Shown here: one piece after another, positions 33,150 through 42,047 of the stretch | Layout of the letters: each line of letters starts with the position of its first letter | Numbering within the stretch: the first letter of the stretch is position 1 | From: Ruminococcaceae bacterium UBA3903 | Lineage (GTDB): Bacteria > Bacillota > Clostridia > Oscillospirales > Acutalibacteraceae | Assembly: GCA_002391625.1 (NCBI GenBank) | Contig: DGFJ01000016.1 | Coordinates: 79,794-143,793 of the forward strand | DNA: 64,000 nt | Direction of reading: 5' to 3' | Notes under the pieces: generated by a model | The model's input: the letters and a program-made list of their open reading frames with translations, nothing else | What the model was told of the DNA's origin: nothing | Database searches by the model: none | Translations under genes and position numbers: made by a program

Positions 33150-36100
33150 ATGAACAAACAAAAGCTAAAACGTTTATCTAAGCGTTCGTTGTCTGTTTTG
33201 TTGACTATTTTAATGGTATTGTCTATGCTTACAGTATTAGGTACAGCAACTGCTAGTGCGGCTAGTACAGACTATTACTTGACAGGCTATTTGCACACAT
33301 CAGGCAGTTATAGTGATGTAACAAAAGATAATGCAACCTTGATGTTTACAAGTGATGGCAACGGAACATACTCATTAACCACAACCTTTACCGGCGGTGA
33401 TGCCCAGTATGTAACAGTCAATTATGGTCAATCTACAAAATACTACGATGTTAATGGCGGTAACACAGAAAATAATCCAGCAACGCTAAAAGAAGATACC
33501 GCCTATAACGCATCTACTTCTGGTAAGGTAAAGGTTTCTATGACCACTAGTACAACAGTTACATTTACATGGAATCCAGCATCACTTCAGCTTAGCTATG
33601 CTTATGGTGACGCTCCAAAGCCACAGGAGCCTGTATATGTAACAACAAAGCTGTTTAACTATTTATATGAAAACCAGTTAAACAATGGTGCAACCGATGA
33701 CACTAGCAATAATACTACTGGTGATACTAATGATGCTGGTGGTACATGGTCCTCATATAGAAGTAAAAACGGTATTGCTAACAGCAGCTTAAATACAGCA
33801 ATATCCAATTACTTTAAGACGGAGCTTGGCGGCAGCACAACGGCAGCACGTCCACTTTACTTTGGTACATTCTGGGAGGAAACAACTGGTGGTGCTTCTT
33901 ATGTTAACAGCAGCCTGTTAAACCCTTATATGTCACCAAACTCAGCTCATAGACCAACAACAGGTACTAATATGAACGCTGTTGCACAGGGCTTAGTTGA
34001 TACTTCCCTTAATAGCGATGGCGAGCTAACACAAAATGGCGTTGTTCTGCCATACTTTAGTGAGTCATGGTTTGCAAGTCATAAAGCATCCGGCAACAAG
34101 GACCTAGCTCATATTTATGATACTTCATTCCCAATGAACGTAACCCTAGACTCAACTACTGGTATCTCAAAATATAGCTATGATTCTAAAACAGATGCAA
34201 ACAGATACTTTGATGCCAGCTCCCCAGAACAAATGAAAACTGACGGAACAGGCCTTAAAAACTTTAGTGATACTTCAACAGGTTATTTTGCTTTTAGTAA
34301 AAATGAAGCTCAAAGAAAATACTCCTTTGGTACACAGTTTGATATCGACTTCTACGTTACTGAAGACGGTAAAATTGTGGGTGAGGATGATGCCTCACAC
34401 CCAATGCAGTTTGACTTCTCTGGTGATGATGATGTGTGGGTTTACATTGATGGCAAGCTAGCACTTGACATGGGTGGTGCTCATAAGGCTGCCACAGGTA
34501 GCTTGGACTTCTCAACAGGTACATCAACATATGCTCAGGCATTTGATGGTACATCAAGCACCAGTACCAACAGCACAACAGGTCCTGCTGTAACATCAAA
34601 TAAGGCAGTTGATTTTTCAAGCGAATTGCTAACAGCCTTAGGTGGTACAAAAAATGGTAATACAGTTACTTATAAGAATACTGGTAAAGCACATAAGCTA
34701 ACCTTCTATTATATGGAGCGTGGCTTCCTGGATTCTAACATGAGTATTTCATACAACCTGTTGAAAGAACCACAGGTTGTTGGTACAACAGTAACAAATG
34801 ACATTAACACCAACACAGTTAACAAATGTCTACTGGCAGGCACATTAAAGGTTGCTGATAACGATGGCTTTACATATGCTGTAAATGCTAACCGTTCTTC
34901 AGGTGATATTAACCCTGTTACAGCTAATACATCGGACCTTGTTAGAAACAACACCCTTACTGGTAATAACACAGTTTTATCTAAAAACGGTAATCCTACT
35001 GGTGGCATAAAATTTGCAGCAGATGGTAAGGTAACACCTGTTACAAATGTACTGTTCCAATGGAACGATTTTTGGAACGGCTCACCTGAAACTACGGTTT
35101 CCGGTACAGGTAAAACTACAACAACTGCAAATGCTCCTTTAACATTGTTATACAACCAGTCAGCTAACTTCCAAAATCTGTTTGCTATTGATGACGCCGC
35201 CGGTGTCAGAAGTACCGTTCAGATTGGACAAAATAATGATTTAGCCCTTGCTGACAGAACAGGTAATGAGCTTTCATTTGGCACAGGTAGCAGAAAGGTT
35301 AGTGACTACTATACCACTGACTGGAAATTACTGCCTGAGGGTAAGACAACTAGCAGTACAGAGGGTACAGCAGATTATGCCACAAATAATACTGCATATG
35401 TTACTGATAATAAGGTAGCGGACTCCTTCTACAACGCAGGTACAGTAAACGAAAACACAGCTAACTATGTTGCTGAGTTTATAAACACAGTAAAAACAAA
35501 GGATATTATTGTAAAGAAAGAATTTGCAGCAGGCGATACAGCTGATGCAAACGCTAAGTTCGAGTTCAGAGTAGCCTTTGATGGTATATTTGGAGGTGCT
35601 ACAACTGATACCTATACAGAGTATGCAGGTTTAACATACTCTATTAACGGTGGTGCAGCACAGACATACAATACCGCAACAGGTATTCAGCTAGGTCAAA
35701 ATGACGTTGCTACAATCTCTGGTGTACCAGTAGGTACAAAGTACAAAATTACAGAGGTTGGCAAGGTAGAAGGTTCCAGCACAACAACGTATCGTTTCGT
35801 AAATGTGCAGAACATTAGCGACACACAGGCAATGCACGCAACAACCGTAAAGGTAACAGGCGAAAATGCTGTAACAGGTAACTTTAGTATTGGTACAACA
35901 GAGGCAACAACAAATGATTATGTTTCATTTGTAAATACTTCTAAAAGTGATACTTTTACAGTTACTTATAAATATCATCCTCGTCTAGTTGTTAATGGTG
36001 TTCCAACTGTTATTGACAATAATAATTATAAAACCTTTACAAAAGAGGTTAAGGCATTAACAAATGATGCTATTAAGGCAGCTGCCCCAACTATTGGAAA

Positions 36101-38318
36101 TGTTTTGGATGCTTACAATTTAACAGATGGTGACATTGTTATTGACAGTGCTAACGGTACAGCAGTAGCTACGTACACTAATGCACCTAAAACATACAAT
36201 GTTAACTATATCATTGAGGGCAACACAAAGACAGTTTCTAAGGAGTTCAATGCTTTGGTAACTGCTGCTGATGATGTAAACGCAGGCAATCAGTCCACCG
36301 ACGGCAGAAAGTTTATGTATTGGGCATTATTAAGATACACAGACCCAGCATCTGGGGTTAGAGTATGGACACCGGTTACTGACCAGTACAACTATATGTA
36401 CAGAGTAACAGGTAACATTAACCTGATGGCTGTATATGAGGGTGACACTGACCCTGTAACAGGCGGACAGTTCCAAAACCTAGTAACAAAATTTAGCGAT
36501 TATAGCTCTTTAGGTATTAATGCTACATCGTCACAAACAGCCTATGATTTCTATACCACAGCAGATGGTGTAAACCGTGTACGTGCCAACGTAATATTCG
36601 GTTCTGTAGGAAACAAGGACGTTGACGAAGGTATTACAAAGGTTGGCTATGTAAGAATTAATAATAAAGAAAGCTATAGTACAGAATTTACATCTAAGAA
36701 TGTATATGATGCAATTAAAGCTAATAATATGACAGCATTAAAGCCAGCTGGTGCAGGTGGCGCAGATGCTACAAAGATTGAATATACAGTTGATACCCAT
36801 TATGGACCTGATGCTACTGATTATCCAGCAGGTCATATAGCCTTGACAAACAAAAACAGAGCAAACTTTGTTTTTGATATGCAAAGCAAAGACACAAATA
36901 TGAATAAATATTATACTGTATATACTTATATGTATAAAAATGGCGTTTTGTACGTATCTGATTCAGCAGCTTATATTAATTTATCCGAGGCTATTTCAGG
37001 TATTACTGACCCACAGAAGGTTGTTACTACATCAGTTAAGACTACTGATGATAAAACATTGGCTTGTGGTACATTGACAGCTGATAAACTTGCAGTTGAT
37101 GTTGACGGCACAATAACCTTTACTGCTAAGGCAGCAGCTTCTGTTGTAGTTGATGGCAAAACATACTATCCAGTATTTGACCATATGACTATTAATGGTC
37201 AAAACTATACAGATGCTACAGTTTCATATTCTGTAACAGCCGATGCTCCAGCAACTATTAATGCAGTGGCATACTTTAAATTAGACACAACACGCAAGAT
37301 TACAATTACTACTACATCAACAGGTGGAGATGATAATTGTACTGCACTTATTACAAAGCTAAATGGTGCTGACATTACACCTGTTACAACATTAACAGTA
37401 AACAGCGACGACAATGTTACAGTTACTGCTACACCTAGCGAGCATTACAGCTTTGCTTCTTGGTCAGATGCAGGTGAGGCTGAGCATACATTTACAGCTG
37501 TTGACAACGCTACATTGACTGCAACATTTACTAAGAAGCTTTATACAGTATCTGTTGAAAGCCCAGTAGCAGGCGGTACAGCTACCGTTAATGGATCAGC
37601 GTCAGTATCTGTAGCATATGGTACAACAGTTAACCTAACTGCCACAGCTGATACTGGTTATGAGTTTACACAGTGGAATGATGGTAACACATCAGCAACA
37701 CGAAATGTACAGGTTACAGGAGATACAATATATACACCAACATTTGCTAAGCAAATGGTTACCATTTCTGTTCCTGCTACAATAACTGGTGGTACTGCTA
37801 CAGTTTCTGATGGTACTGCAACAGGTACTAGCGTAAAAGTAGATTATGGTACTCAGGTTACATTAAAAGCAACAGCCGATAGCGGTTATACGTTTAAGAG
37901 CTGGAACGATAGCGATACTAACGCTACACGTACAGTAACAGCTACAGCCAGCGTAACCTATACACCAACCTTTGCTACTGATGGAGCAACATATTATTTC
38001 GCAGTAAATAAAAATGTTACAACAGACCCAACAAAGATGAGGATGGGCTATTCACAGAATACATTCACTGAATTTACATACCTAGGAACTGACAGCTCAG
38101 GAACCTATTATATGTATAGCGCTGTAATATCAGGCTTAGGTGAATTTAAGCTAGCATCAACTGATGGTATTTCTCCAGAGTGGATAGGTAATAGTAATGG
38201 TAAATTGAGTGATGCTACCAACTGTAACAGCATTAGTTCACCTTCTGGTTCAGATCAAAGAGGTAACGTAGCTTATGTTCAATGCTCATATAACCCAGAT
38301 ACTAAGGTAGTATCATAA
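33150..38318 (+). CDS. Large secreted multidomain protein with fibro-slime domain
   Basis: 1722 residues. Signal peptide at 1-38 (ending TATASAAS). Residues 40-155: a beta-rich domain ending in a strand like TFTWNPASLQLSY, similar to starch-binding-type modules. Residues 170-550: a fibro-slime/PA14-like domain with the hallmark DDDVWVYIDGKLALDMGGAH (425-445) and HKLTFYYMERG. Residues 780-930: a Cna-B-like domain (KDIIVKKEFAAGDTADANAKFEFRV). Residues 1380-1610: three InlB B-type repeats (GTTVNLTATADTGYEFTQWNDG and similar). Residues 1611-1722: a second carbohydrate-binding-like domain. No sortase signal or membrane tail. Role inferred: adhesion to or binding of polysaccharide. Asn/Thr-rich. 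Confidence 0.8.
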   Translation: MNKQKLKRLSKRSLSVLLTILMVLSMLTVLGTATASAASTDYYLTGYLHTSGSYSDVTKDNATLMFTSDGNGTYSLTTTFTGGDAQYVTVNYGQSTKYYDVNGGNTENNPATLKEDTAYNASTSGKVKVSMTTSTTVTFTWNPASLQLSYAYGDAPKPQEPVYVTTKLFNYLYENQLNNGATDDTSNNTTGDTNDAGGTWSSYRSKNGIANSSLNTAISNYFKTELGGSTTAARPLYFGTFWEETTGGASYVNSSLLNPYMSPNSAHRPTTGTNMNAVAQGLVDTSLNSDGELTQNGVVLPYFSESWFASHKASGNKDLAHIYDTSFPMNVTLDSTTGISKYSYDSKTDANRYFDASSPEQMKTDGTGLKNFSDTSTGYFAFSKNEAQRKYSFGTQFDIDFYVTEDGKIVGEDDASHPMQFDFSGDDDVWVYIDGKLALDMGGAHKAATGSLDFSTGTSTYAQAFDGTSSTSTNSTTGPAVTSNKAVDFSSELLTALGGTKNGNTVTYKNTGKAHKLTFYYMERGFLDSNMSISYNLLKEPQVVGTTVTNDINTNTVNKCLLAGTLKVADNDGFTYAVNANRSSGDINPVTANTSDLVRNNTLTGNNTVLSKNGNPTGGIKFAADGKVTPVTNVLFQWNDFWNGSPETTVSGTGKTTTTANAPLTLLYNQSANFQNLFAIDDAAGVRSTVQIGQNNDLALADRTGNELSFGTGSRKVSDYYTTDWKLLPEGKTTSSTEGTADYATNNTAYVTDNKVADSFYNAGTVNENTANYVAEFINTVKTKDIIVKKEFAAGDTADANAKFEFRVAFDGIFGGATTDTYTEYAGLTYSINGGAAQTYNTATGIQLGQNDVATISGVPVGTKYKITEVGKVEGSSTTTYRFVNVQNISDTQAMHATTVKVTGENAVTGNFSIGTTEATTNDYVSFVNTSKSDTFTVTYKYHPRLVVNGVPTVIDNNNYKTFTKEVKALTNDAIKAAAPTIGNVLDAYNLTDGDIVIDSANGTAVATYTNAPKTYNVNYIIEGNTKTVSKEFNALVTAADDVNAGNQSTDGRKFMYWALLRYTDPASGVRVWTPVTDQYNYMYRVTGNINLMAVYEGDTDPVTGGQFQNLVTKFSDYSSLGINATSSQTAYDFYTTADGVNRVRANVIFGSVGNKDVDEGITKVGYVRINNKESYSTEFTSKNVYDAIKANNMTALKPAGAGGADATKIEYTVDTHYGPDATDYPAGHIALTNKNRANFVFDMQSKDTNMNKYYTVYTYMYKNGVLYVSDSAAYINLSEAISGITDPQKVVTTSVKTTDDKTLACGTLTADKLAVDVDGTITFTAKAAASVVVDGKTYYPVFDHMTINGQNYTDATVSYSVTADAPATINAVAYFKLDTTRKITITTTSTGGDDNCTALITKLNGADITPVTTLTVNSDDNVTVTATPSEHYSFASWSDAGEAEHTFTAVDNATLTATFTKKLYTVSVESPVAGGTATVNGSASVSVAYGTTVNLTATADTGYEFTQWNDGNTSATRNVQVTGDTIYTPTFAKQMVTISVPATITGGTATVSDGTATGTSVKVDYGTQVTLKATADSGYTFKSWNDSDTNATRTVTATASVTYTPTFATDGATYYFAVNKNVTTDPTKMRMGYSQNTFTEFTYLGTDSSGTYYMYSAVISGLGEFKLASTDGISPEWIGNSNGKLSDATNCNSISSPSGSDQRGNVAYVQCSYNPDTKVVS

Positions 38319-38354
38319 ATAATATTTCAGCACGTTAATGAAGTAAATTCATTA

Positions 38355-38400
38355 TTGACAAACACTTCCATTTGTAGTACAATAATACAAATGGAAGTGT
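38355..38400 (+). promoter_or_regulatory. Promoter within a perfect 15-bp inverted repeat
   Basis: TTGACA (38355-38360), 17-base spacer, TACAAT (38378-38383). A perfect inverted repeat, ACACTTCCATTTGTA (38362-38376) and its complement (38386-38400), is centred on the -10 box with a 9-base gap. Transcription would begin near 38390, inside the right arm. This is the geometry of a repressor operator. As RNA the full hairpin would not form, so a terminator role for the new transcript is unlikely, though it can act on transcripts coming from upstream. Confidence 0.7.
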
Positions 38401-38417
38401 AAAACGGAGGTAGAATT

Positions 38418-38558
38418 TTGAAAAAATCATATTCAGAGCCGTTGCTGGAAGTTATTAAATATTCGTTAACTGAGGATTTACTGGTTAAAGCATCATTTGG
38501 AGAGGTTTCTGTTCCTGATGTATCCAGTGCTGACAGTGGATTAGACGAAGATTGGTAA
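38418..38558 (+). CDS. 46-residue peptide of unknown function, possible RiPP-type precursor
   Basis: 46 codons from TTG 38418, with GGAGG at 38406-38410, 7 bases upstream. The peptide begins MKKSYSEPLLEVIKYSLTED and ends SADSGLDEDW. The pattern K-x-Y-x-x-P-x-L-E-V near the start recurs in many short clostridial peptides and resembles leaders of some ribosomally made, modified peptides, which bind a recognition element through Y-x-x-P-x-L. There is no maturase directly beside it and only short Ser/Asp-rich core-like sequence without Cys. It has its own promoter and terminator, so it is an independent cistron. Function unknown. Confidence 0.65.
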   Translation: MKKSYSEPLLEVIKYSLTEDLLVKASFGEVSVPDVSSADSGLDEDW

Positions 38559-38590
38559 AACAATTTCAGCAATGACATAATTGCTAGTTT

Positions 38591-38623
38591 GGGGCAGGTA
38601 CTAATTGTACCTGCCCCTTTTTT
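38591..38623 (+). terminator. Terminator of the 46-residue peptide cistron
   Basis: An 11-bp GC-rich perfect stem (GGGGCAGGTAC / GTACCTGCCCC) with a 5-base loop and TTTTTT. Confidence 0.95.
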
Positions 38624-38767
38624 GGATTAATATTTACTTTATGTTATACCAAGTAATGAAAGCTGCCATGTGATGCTTGTACTTTATAAAAGTTGTTAAT
38701 TATTATTGTTGCTATACCACAATATATTGTAGATAAGGTAAAAAATCACAAATTGTAAAATTTGCTA

Positions 38768-38796
38768 TTGATTATTGTTTTTTCTTGTGATACAAT
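38768..38796 (+). promoter_or_regulatory. Promoter of pflBA
   Basis: TTGATT (38768-38773), 17-base spacer, TACAAT (38791-38796). The predicted start near 38803 lies just before the riboswitch aptamer. Confidence 0.7.
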
Positions 38797-38810
38797 GTAG
38801 TCACAATCAA

Positions 38811-38916
38811 ACTGAATTATACATCTGACGGAAATTTGTGGTTTAACACAGTGAGGTATAATATCAGGATAAGCCGACCGTCTGGGCAACCTAATATTTT
38901 TTAGGTTGCCCTTTTT
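38811..38916 (+). promoter_or_regulatory. ZTP (pfl-motif) riboswitch with terminator platform
   Basis: Aptamer 38811-38888. P1: CTG-A-ATTATAC (38812-38822) pairs with GTATAAT-AT-CAG (38856-38867). The conserved CTGACGG follows at 38825-38831, then a small hairpin TGTG/CACA. The 3' domain reads GCCGACCGTCTGGGCA (38873-38888); CCGTC pairs with GACGG as the family's pseudoknot. The terminator GGGCAACCTAA / TTAGGTTGCCC + TTTTT (38884-38916) uses the same GGGCA, so ligand binding should block termination and switch the genes on. The ligand ZTP/ZMP signals lack of 10-formyl-tetrahydrofolate. The family was first named for its place before pfl genes, as here. Confidence 0.88.
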
Positions 38917-38938
38917 GTTTATTAAGGAGGATAATCTT

Positions 38939-41167
38939 ATGTTTGAACAATGGAATGGATTTAACGGTGGTAATTGGCAGGAAAAGATAAATGTTTCTGA
39001 CTTTATCTTTAACAATTACAAGCCATATTTAGGTGATGCATCTTTTTTAAAGGGTGCTACACAACGCACAAAAGATTTATATGGTAAGCTACAGGTCCTT
39101 TTTGATAAAGAACGTGAAAGGGACGGAGTATTAGATGTAGATGTAGATAATGTTTCCTCACTTACTAATTATGCACCAGGGTATTTAGATAAGGATAATG
39201 AGCTAATTGTTGGATGCCAAACAAATTCACCGCTGAAGCGTGGTGTTAACCCCTTTGGTGGTATGAGGATGGCAAAGAACGCCTGTGAGGCATATGGCTA
39301 TAAAATGGGTAAAAAGATAGAAGAGGAATTTTCATATAGAACCACTCATAACGAGGGCGTTTTTAGAGTATACAATGACGAGATGCGTCACGCTAGACAC
39401 ATCGGTATGATTACCGGCTTGCCAGACGCTTATGGCCGTGGCAGAATTATTGGTGATTATAGACGAGCTGCACTGTATGGTGTTGATAAGCTAATTGAAG
39501 AAAAGGAAAAGGACAAAAATGAGGTGGGAAGAGGATTGATGGACGTTGACTCTATCAGATTGTCCGAGGAGCTTTACCAGCAGATAGCGTTCCTTAAGAA
39601 GTTAAAGGAAATGGCTAAAATGTATGGCTATGACATCAGCCTGCCAGCACAAACAGCACAAGAGGCTTTTCAGTGGGTTTACTTTGCATATTTAGGTGCT
39701 ATAAAGGAACAAAACGGTGCTGCTATGTCAATGGGCAGAGTATCTACCTTTCTTGATATATATATTGAGCGTGATATAAAAAACGGTATTTTGGATGAGG
39801 AGCAGGCACAGGAAATTGTTGACCACTTTGTTATGAAGCTAAGAAGTGCCAGACACCTGCGTACACCAGAATATAATGAGCTTTTTGGCGGCGACCCAAT
39901 GTGGATTACAGAAAGCTTAGGCGGTATGCGTGAAAATGGTAAAACCTTGGTTACTAAAAACTCGTTTAGATTTTTGAATACATTGTATACAATGGGTTCA
40001 GCACCAGAGCCAAATCTAACGGTACTATGGTCAGAGGAGCTGCCACAGGGCTTTAAAGAGTTCTGTGCTAAGGTTTCCATTGATACCGATTCTATACAAT
40101 ATGAGAACGATGACCTTATGCGTCCAATATATGGTGATGATTATGGTATAGCCTGCTGCGTATCTGCTATGCAGATTGGTAAACAAATGCAGTTCTTTGG
40201 AGCTAGATGTAATCTGCCAAAGCTATTGCTGCTGTCCATAAACGGTGGCTATGACAACGTCAGCGGGGAAAACATAGGACCACAAATGTCTGTTTATCCA
40301 GACGAGGTACTAGACTATAACAAGGTGATAGCTAGACTAAGCATATACAGGGAATGGCTGTGTAATCTTTATGTTAATACAATGAATGTTATTCACTATA
40401 TGCATGACAAGTACGCATATGAAAAGCTGCAAATGGCATTGCATGATACAGACGTGCATCGCTTTATGGCATTTGGTGTTGCTGGTTTATCATGTATTGC
40501 GGATTCCTTAAGTGCCATAAAATATGCAAAGGTATCAGTTGTAAGGGATGAAAAGGGTCATGTTGTAGATTTTGAAACAGAGGGCGATTTTCCTAAGTTT
40601 GGCAACGATGATAACCGTGTGGACACTATTGCAATGAACCTATTGCAGGGTGTTTATGAGGAGCTAAAGAAGACACCAACCTATAAAAATGCGGAGCATA
40701 CCTTGTCAGCGTTAACAATAACATCTAACGTAATGTACGGTAAAAAGACAGGCTCAACACCTGACGGCAGAAAAAAGGGCGAGCCTTTTGCACCTGGTGC
40801 TAACCCAATGCACAATCGTGAGAAAAACGGTGCTTTAGCATCCTTGAACTCTGTTGCCAAGCTGCCATATAGATGCTGCCGTGATGGTATATCTAATACC
40901 TTTTCTATTATTCCAGAATCATTAGGAAAAAGTGATACACAGCGTGTAGAAAATCTAGTGTCTATTTTAGATGGCTATTTCCACAACAGCGCACATCACA
41001 TTAATATAAATGTTATTAACCGTGAAAAGCTAATGGCAGCTTTTGAAAATCCAGAAATGTACCCTAACCTTACAATTCGTGTATCCGGTTACGCTGTAAA
41101 CTTCCACAAGCTATCTAGAGAACAGCAAAAAGAGGTTATTAGCAGAACCTTCCACACATCACTATAA
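38939..41167 (+). CDS. pflB: Pyruvate formate-lyase (formate C-acetyltransferase)
   Basis: 742 residues from ATG 38939 with AAGGAGG 8 bases upstream. The adjacent active-site cysteines are in YGIACCVSAMQIG (near 405), and the glycyl-radical site is the terminal RVSGYAVNFHKLSREQQ (Gly near 718). It converts pyruvate and CoA to acetyl-CoA and formate in anaerobic metabolism. Controlled by the ZTP riboswitch, which links formate supply to one-carbon demand. Its stop overlaps the start of pflA by one base. Confidence 0.97.
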   Translation: MFEQWNGFNGGNWQEKINVSDFIFNNYKPYLGDASFLKGATQRTKDLYGKLQVLFDKERERDGVLDVDVDNVSSLTNYAPGYLDKDNELIVGCQTNSPLKRGVNPFGGMRMAKNACEAYGYKMGKKIEEEFSYRTTHNEGVFRVYNDEMRHARHIGMITGLPDAYGRGRIIGDYRRAALYGVDKLIEEKEKDKNEVGRGLMDVDSIRLSEELYQQIAFLKKLKEMAKMYGYDISLPAQTAQEAFQWVYFAYLGAIKEQNGAAMSMGRVSTFLDIYIERDIKNGILDEEQAQEIVDHFVMKLRSARHLRTPEYNELFGGDPMWITESLGGMRENGKTLVTKNSFRFLNTLYTMGSAPEPNLTVLWSEELPQGFKEFCAKVSIDTDSIQYENDDLMRPIYGDDYGIACCVSAMQIGKQMQFFGARCNLPKLLLLSINGGYDNVSGENIGPQMSVYPDEVLDYNKVIARLSIYREWLCNLYVNTMNVIHYMHDKYAYEKLQMALHDTDVHRFMAFGVAGLSCIADSLSAIKYAKVSVVRDEKGHVVDFETEGDFPKFGNDDNRVDTIAMNLLQGVYEELKKTPTYKNAEHTLSALTITSNVMYGKKTGSTPDGRKKGEPFAPGANPMHNREKNGALASLNSVAKLPYRCCRDGISNTFSIIPESLGKSDTQRVENLVSILDGYFHNSAHHININVINREKLMAAFENPEMYPNLTIRVSGYAVNFHKLSREQQKEVISRTFHTSL

Positions 41168-41868
41168 TGAACGGGTATATAAACTCGTTTCAATCTATGG
41201 GTACTGTTGATGGCCCTGGTGTAAGGTGTGTTATATTTATGCAGGGCTGTCCGCTGCGCTGTGTCTACTGCCATAACCCTGAAACATGGGTAACAGGAAC
41301 AGGTGTACAGGTAACACCTAAAGAAATGCTGAACCGTATTAAGCGATACAAAAGCTATATTTCAAAGGGCGGGGTAACTGTTTCTGGCGGAGAGGCTTTG
41401 CTGCAGGCTAGGTTTGTGAAGGAGTTTTTCGCCATGTGCAGGGAGGAGCGTATCCACACCGCACTTGATACCTCTGGCTGTATAATAAATGACGATGTTC
41501 ATGATTTGTTGGATGTTACCGACCTGTGCTTGTTGGATATTAAGATGACCACACCTGAGGAATACAAAAAATATACAGGTGTATCCTTAAACACCGTTTT
41601 AAAATTTTTAGATATTTTACAGGAAAAGTCCATAGACACGTGGATAAGACAGGTGATTGTACCTGATATAAATGATAATTTTGATAATATAGATAGATTA
41701 AATGATATATTAAGAAGGTATAATATTGTGAAAAAGGTGGAGCTACTGCCCTTTAGAAAGCTGTGCTTGGAAAAGTACAAGGAGATGGGCAAGCCATTTC
41801 CGTTGGCAGATACTCCCGAGGCTACACCGAAGGCTGTAGCACAGTTACAGAAGGCAGTTATACTGTAA
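41167..41868 (+). CDS. pflA: Pyruvate formate-lyase activating enzyme (radical SAM)
   Basis: 233 residues. The iron-sulphur motif is CPLRCVYCHNPETW (C-x3-C-x2-C, near residue 30), followed by VSGGEAL. It uses S-adenosylmethionine to put the radical on the glycine of PflB. Translationally coupled to pflB (TAATG overlap). A strong terminator follows. Confidence 0.96.
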   Translation: MNGYINSFQSMGTVDGPGVRCVIFMQGCPLRCVYCHNPETWVTGTGVQVTPKEMLNRIKRYKSYISKGGVTVSGGEALLQARFVKEFFAMCREERIHTALDTSGCIINDDVHDLLDVTDLCLLDIKMTTPEEYKKYTGVSLNTVLKFLDILQEKSIDTWIRQVIVPDINDNFDNIDRLNDILRRYNIVKKVELLPFRKLCLEKYKEMGKPFPLADTPEATPKAVAQLQKAVIL

Positions 41869-41878
41869 CTGAAAAAGT

Positions 41879-41928
41879 AAACCACCCTGTGTGCTACAAA
41901 TGTGTAGTCACAGGGTGGTTTGTTTTTT
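41879..41928 (+). terminator. Terminator of pflBA
   Basis: A 13-bp stem AAACCACCCTGTG / CACAGGGTGGTTT with an inner CTACA/TGTAG stem and GTTTTTT. Confidence 0.95.
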
Positions 41929-42047
41929 GGCTGTAATAAGGCTTGAATTTTATTATGTTAGTTGTTTGTAAAAACACCGCTCATTATGTGGGTTAAAGGG
42001 ACAGCTCTAACTGTTGGTAACCACCACAATATTTGTATTGTTAAACA

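Noticed and set aside
34357..34650. Antisense ORF within the fibro-slime gene
   Set aside because: The biased codon use of the large gene opens the opposite frame; the predicted protein is His/Pro/Leu-rich and has no initiation signal.
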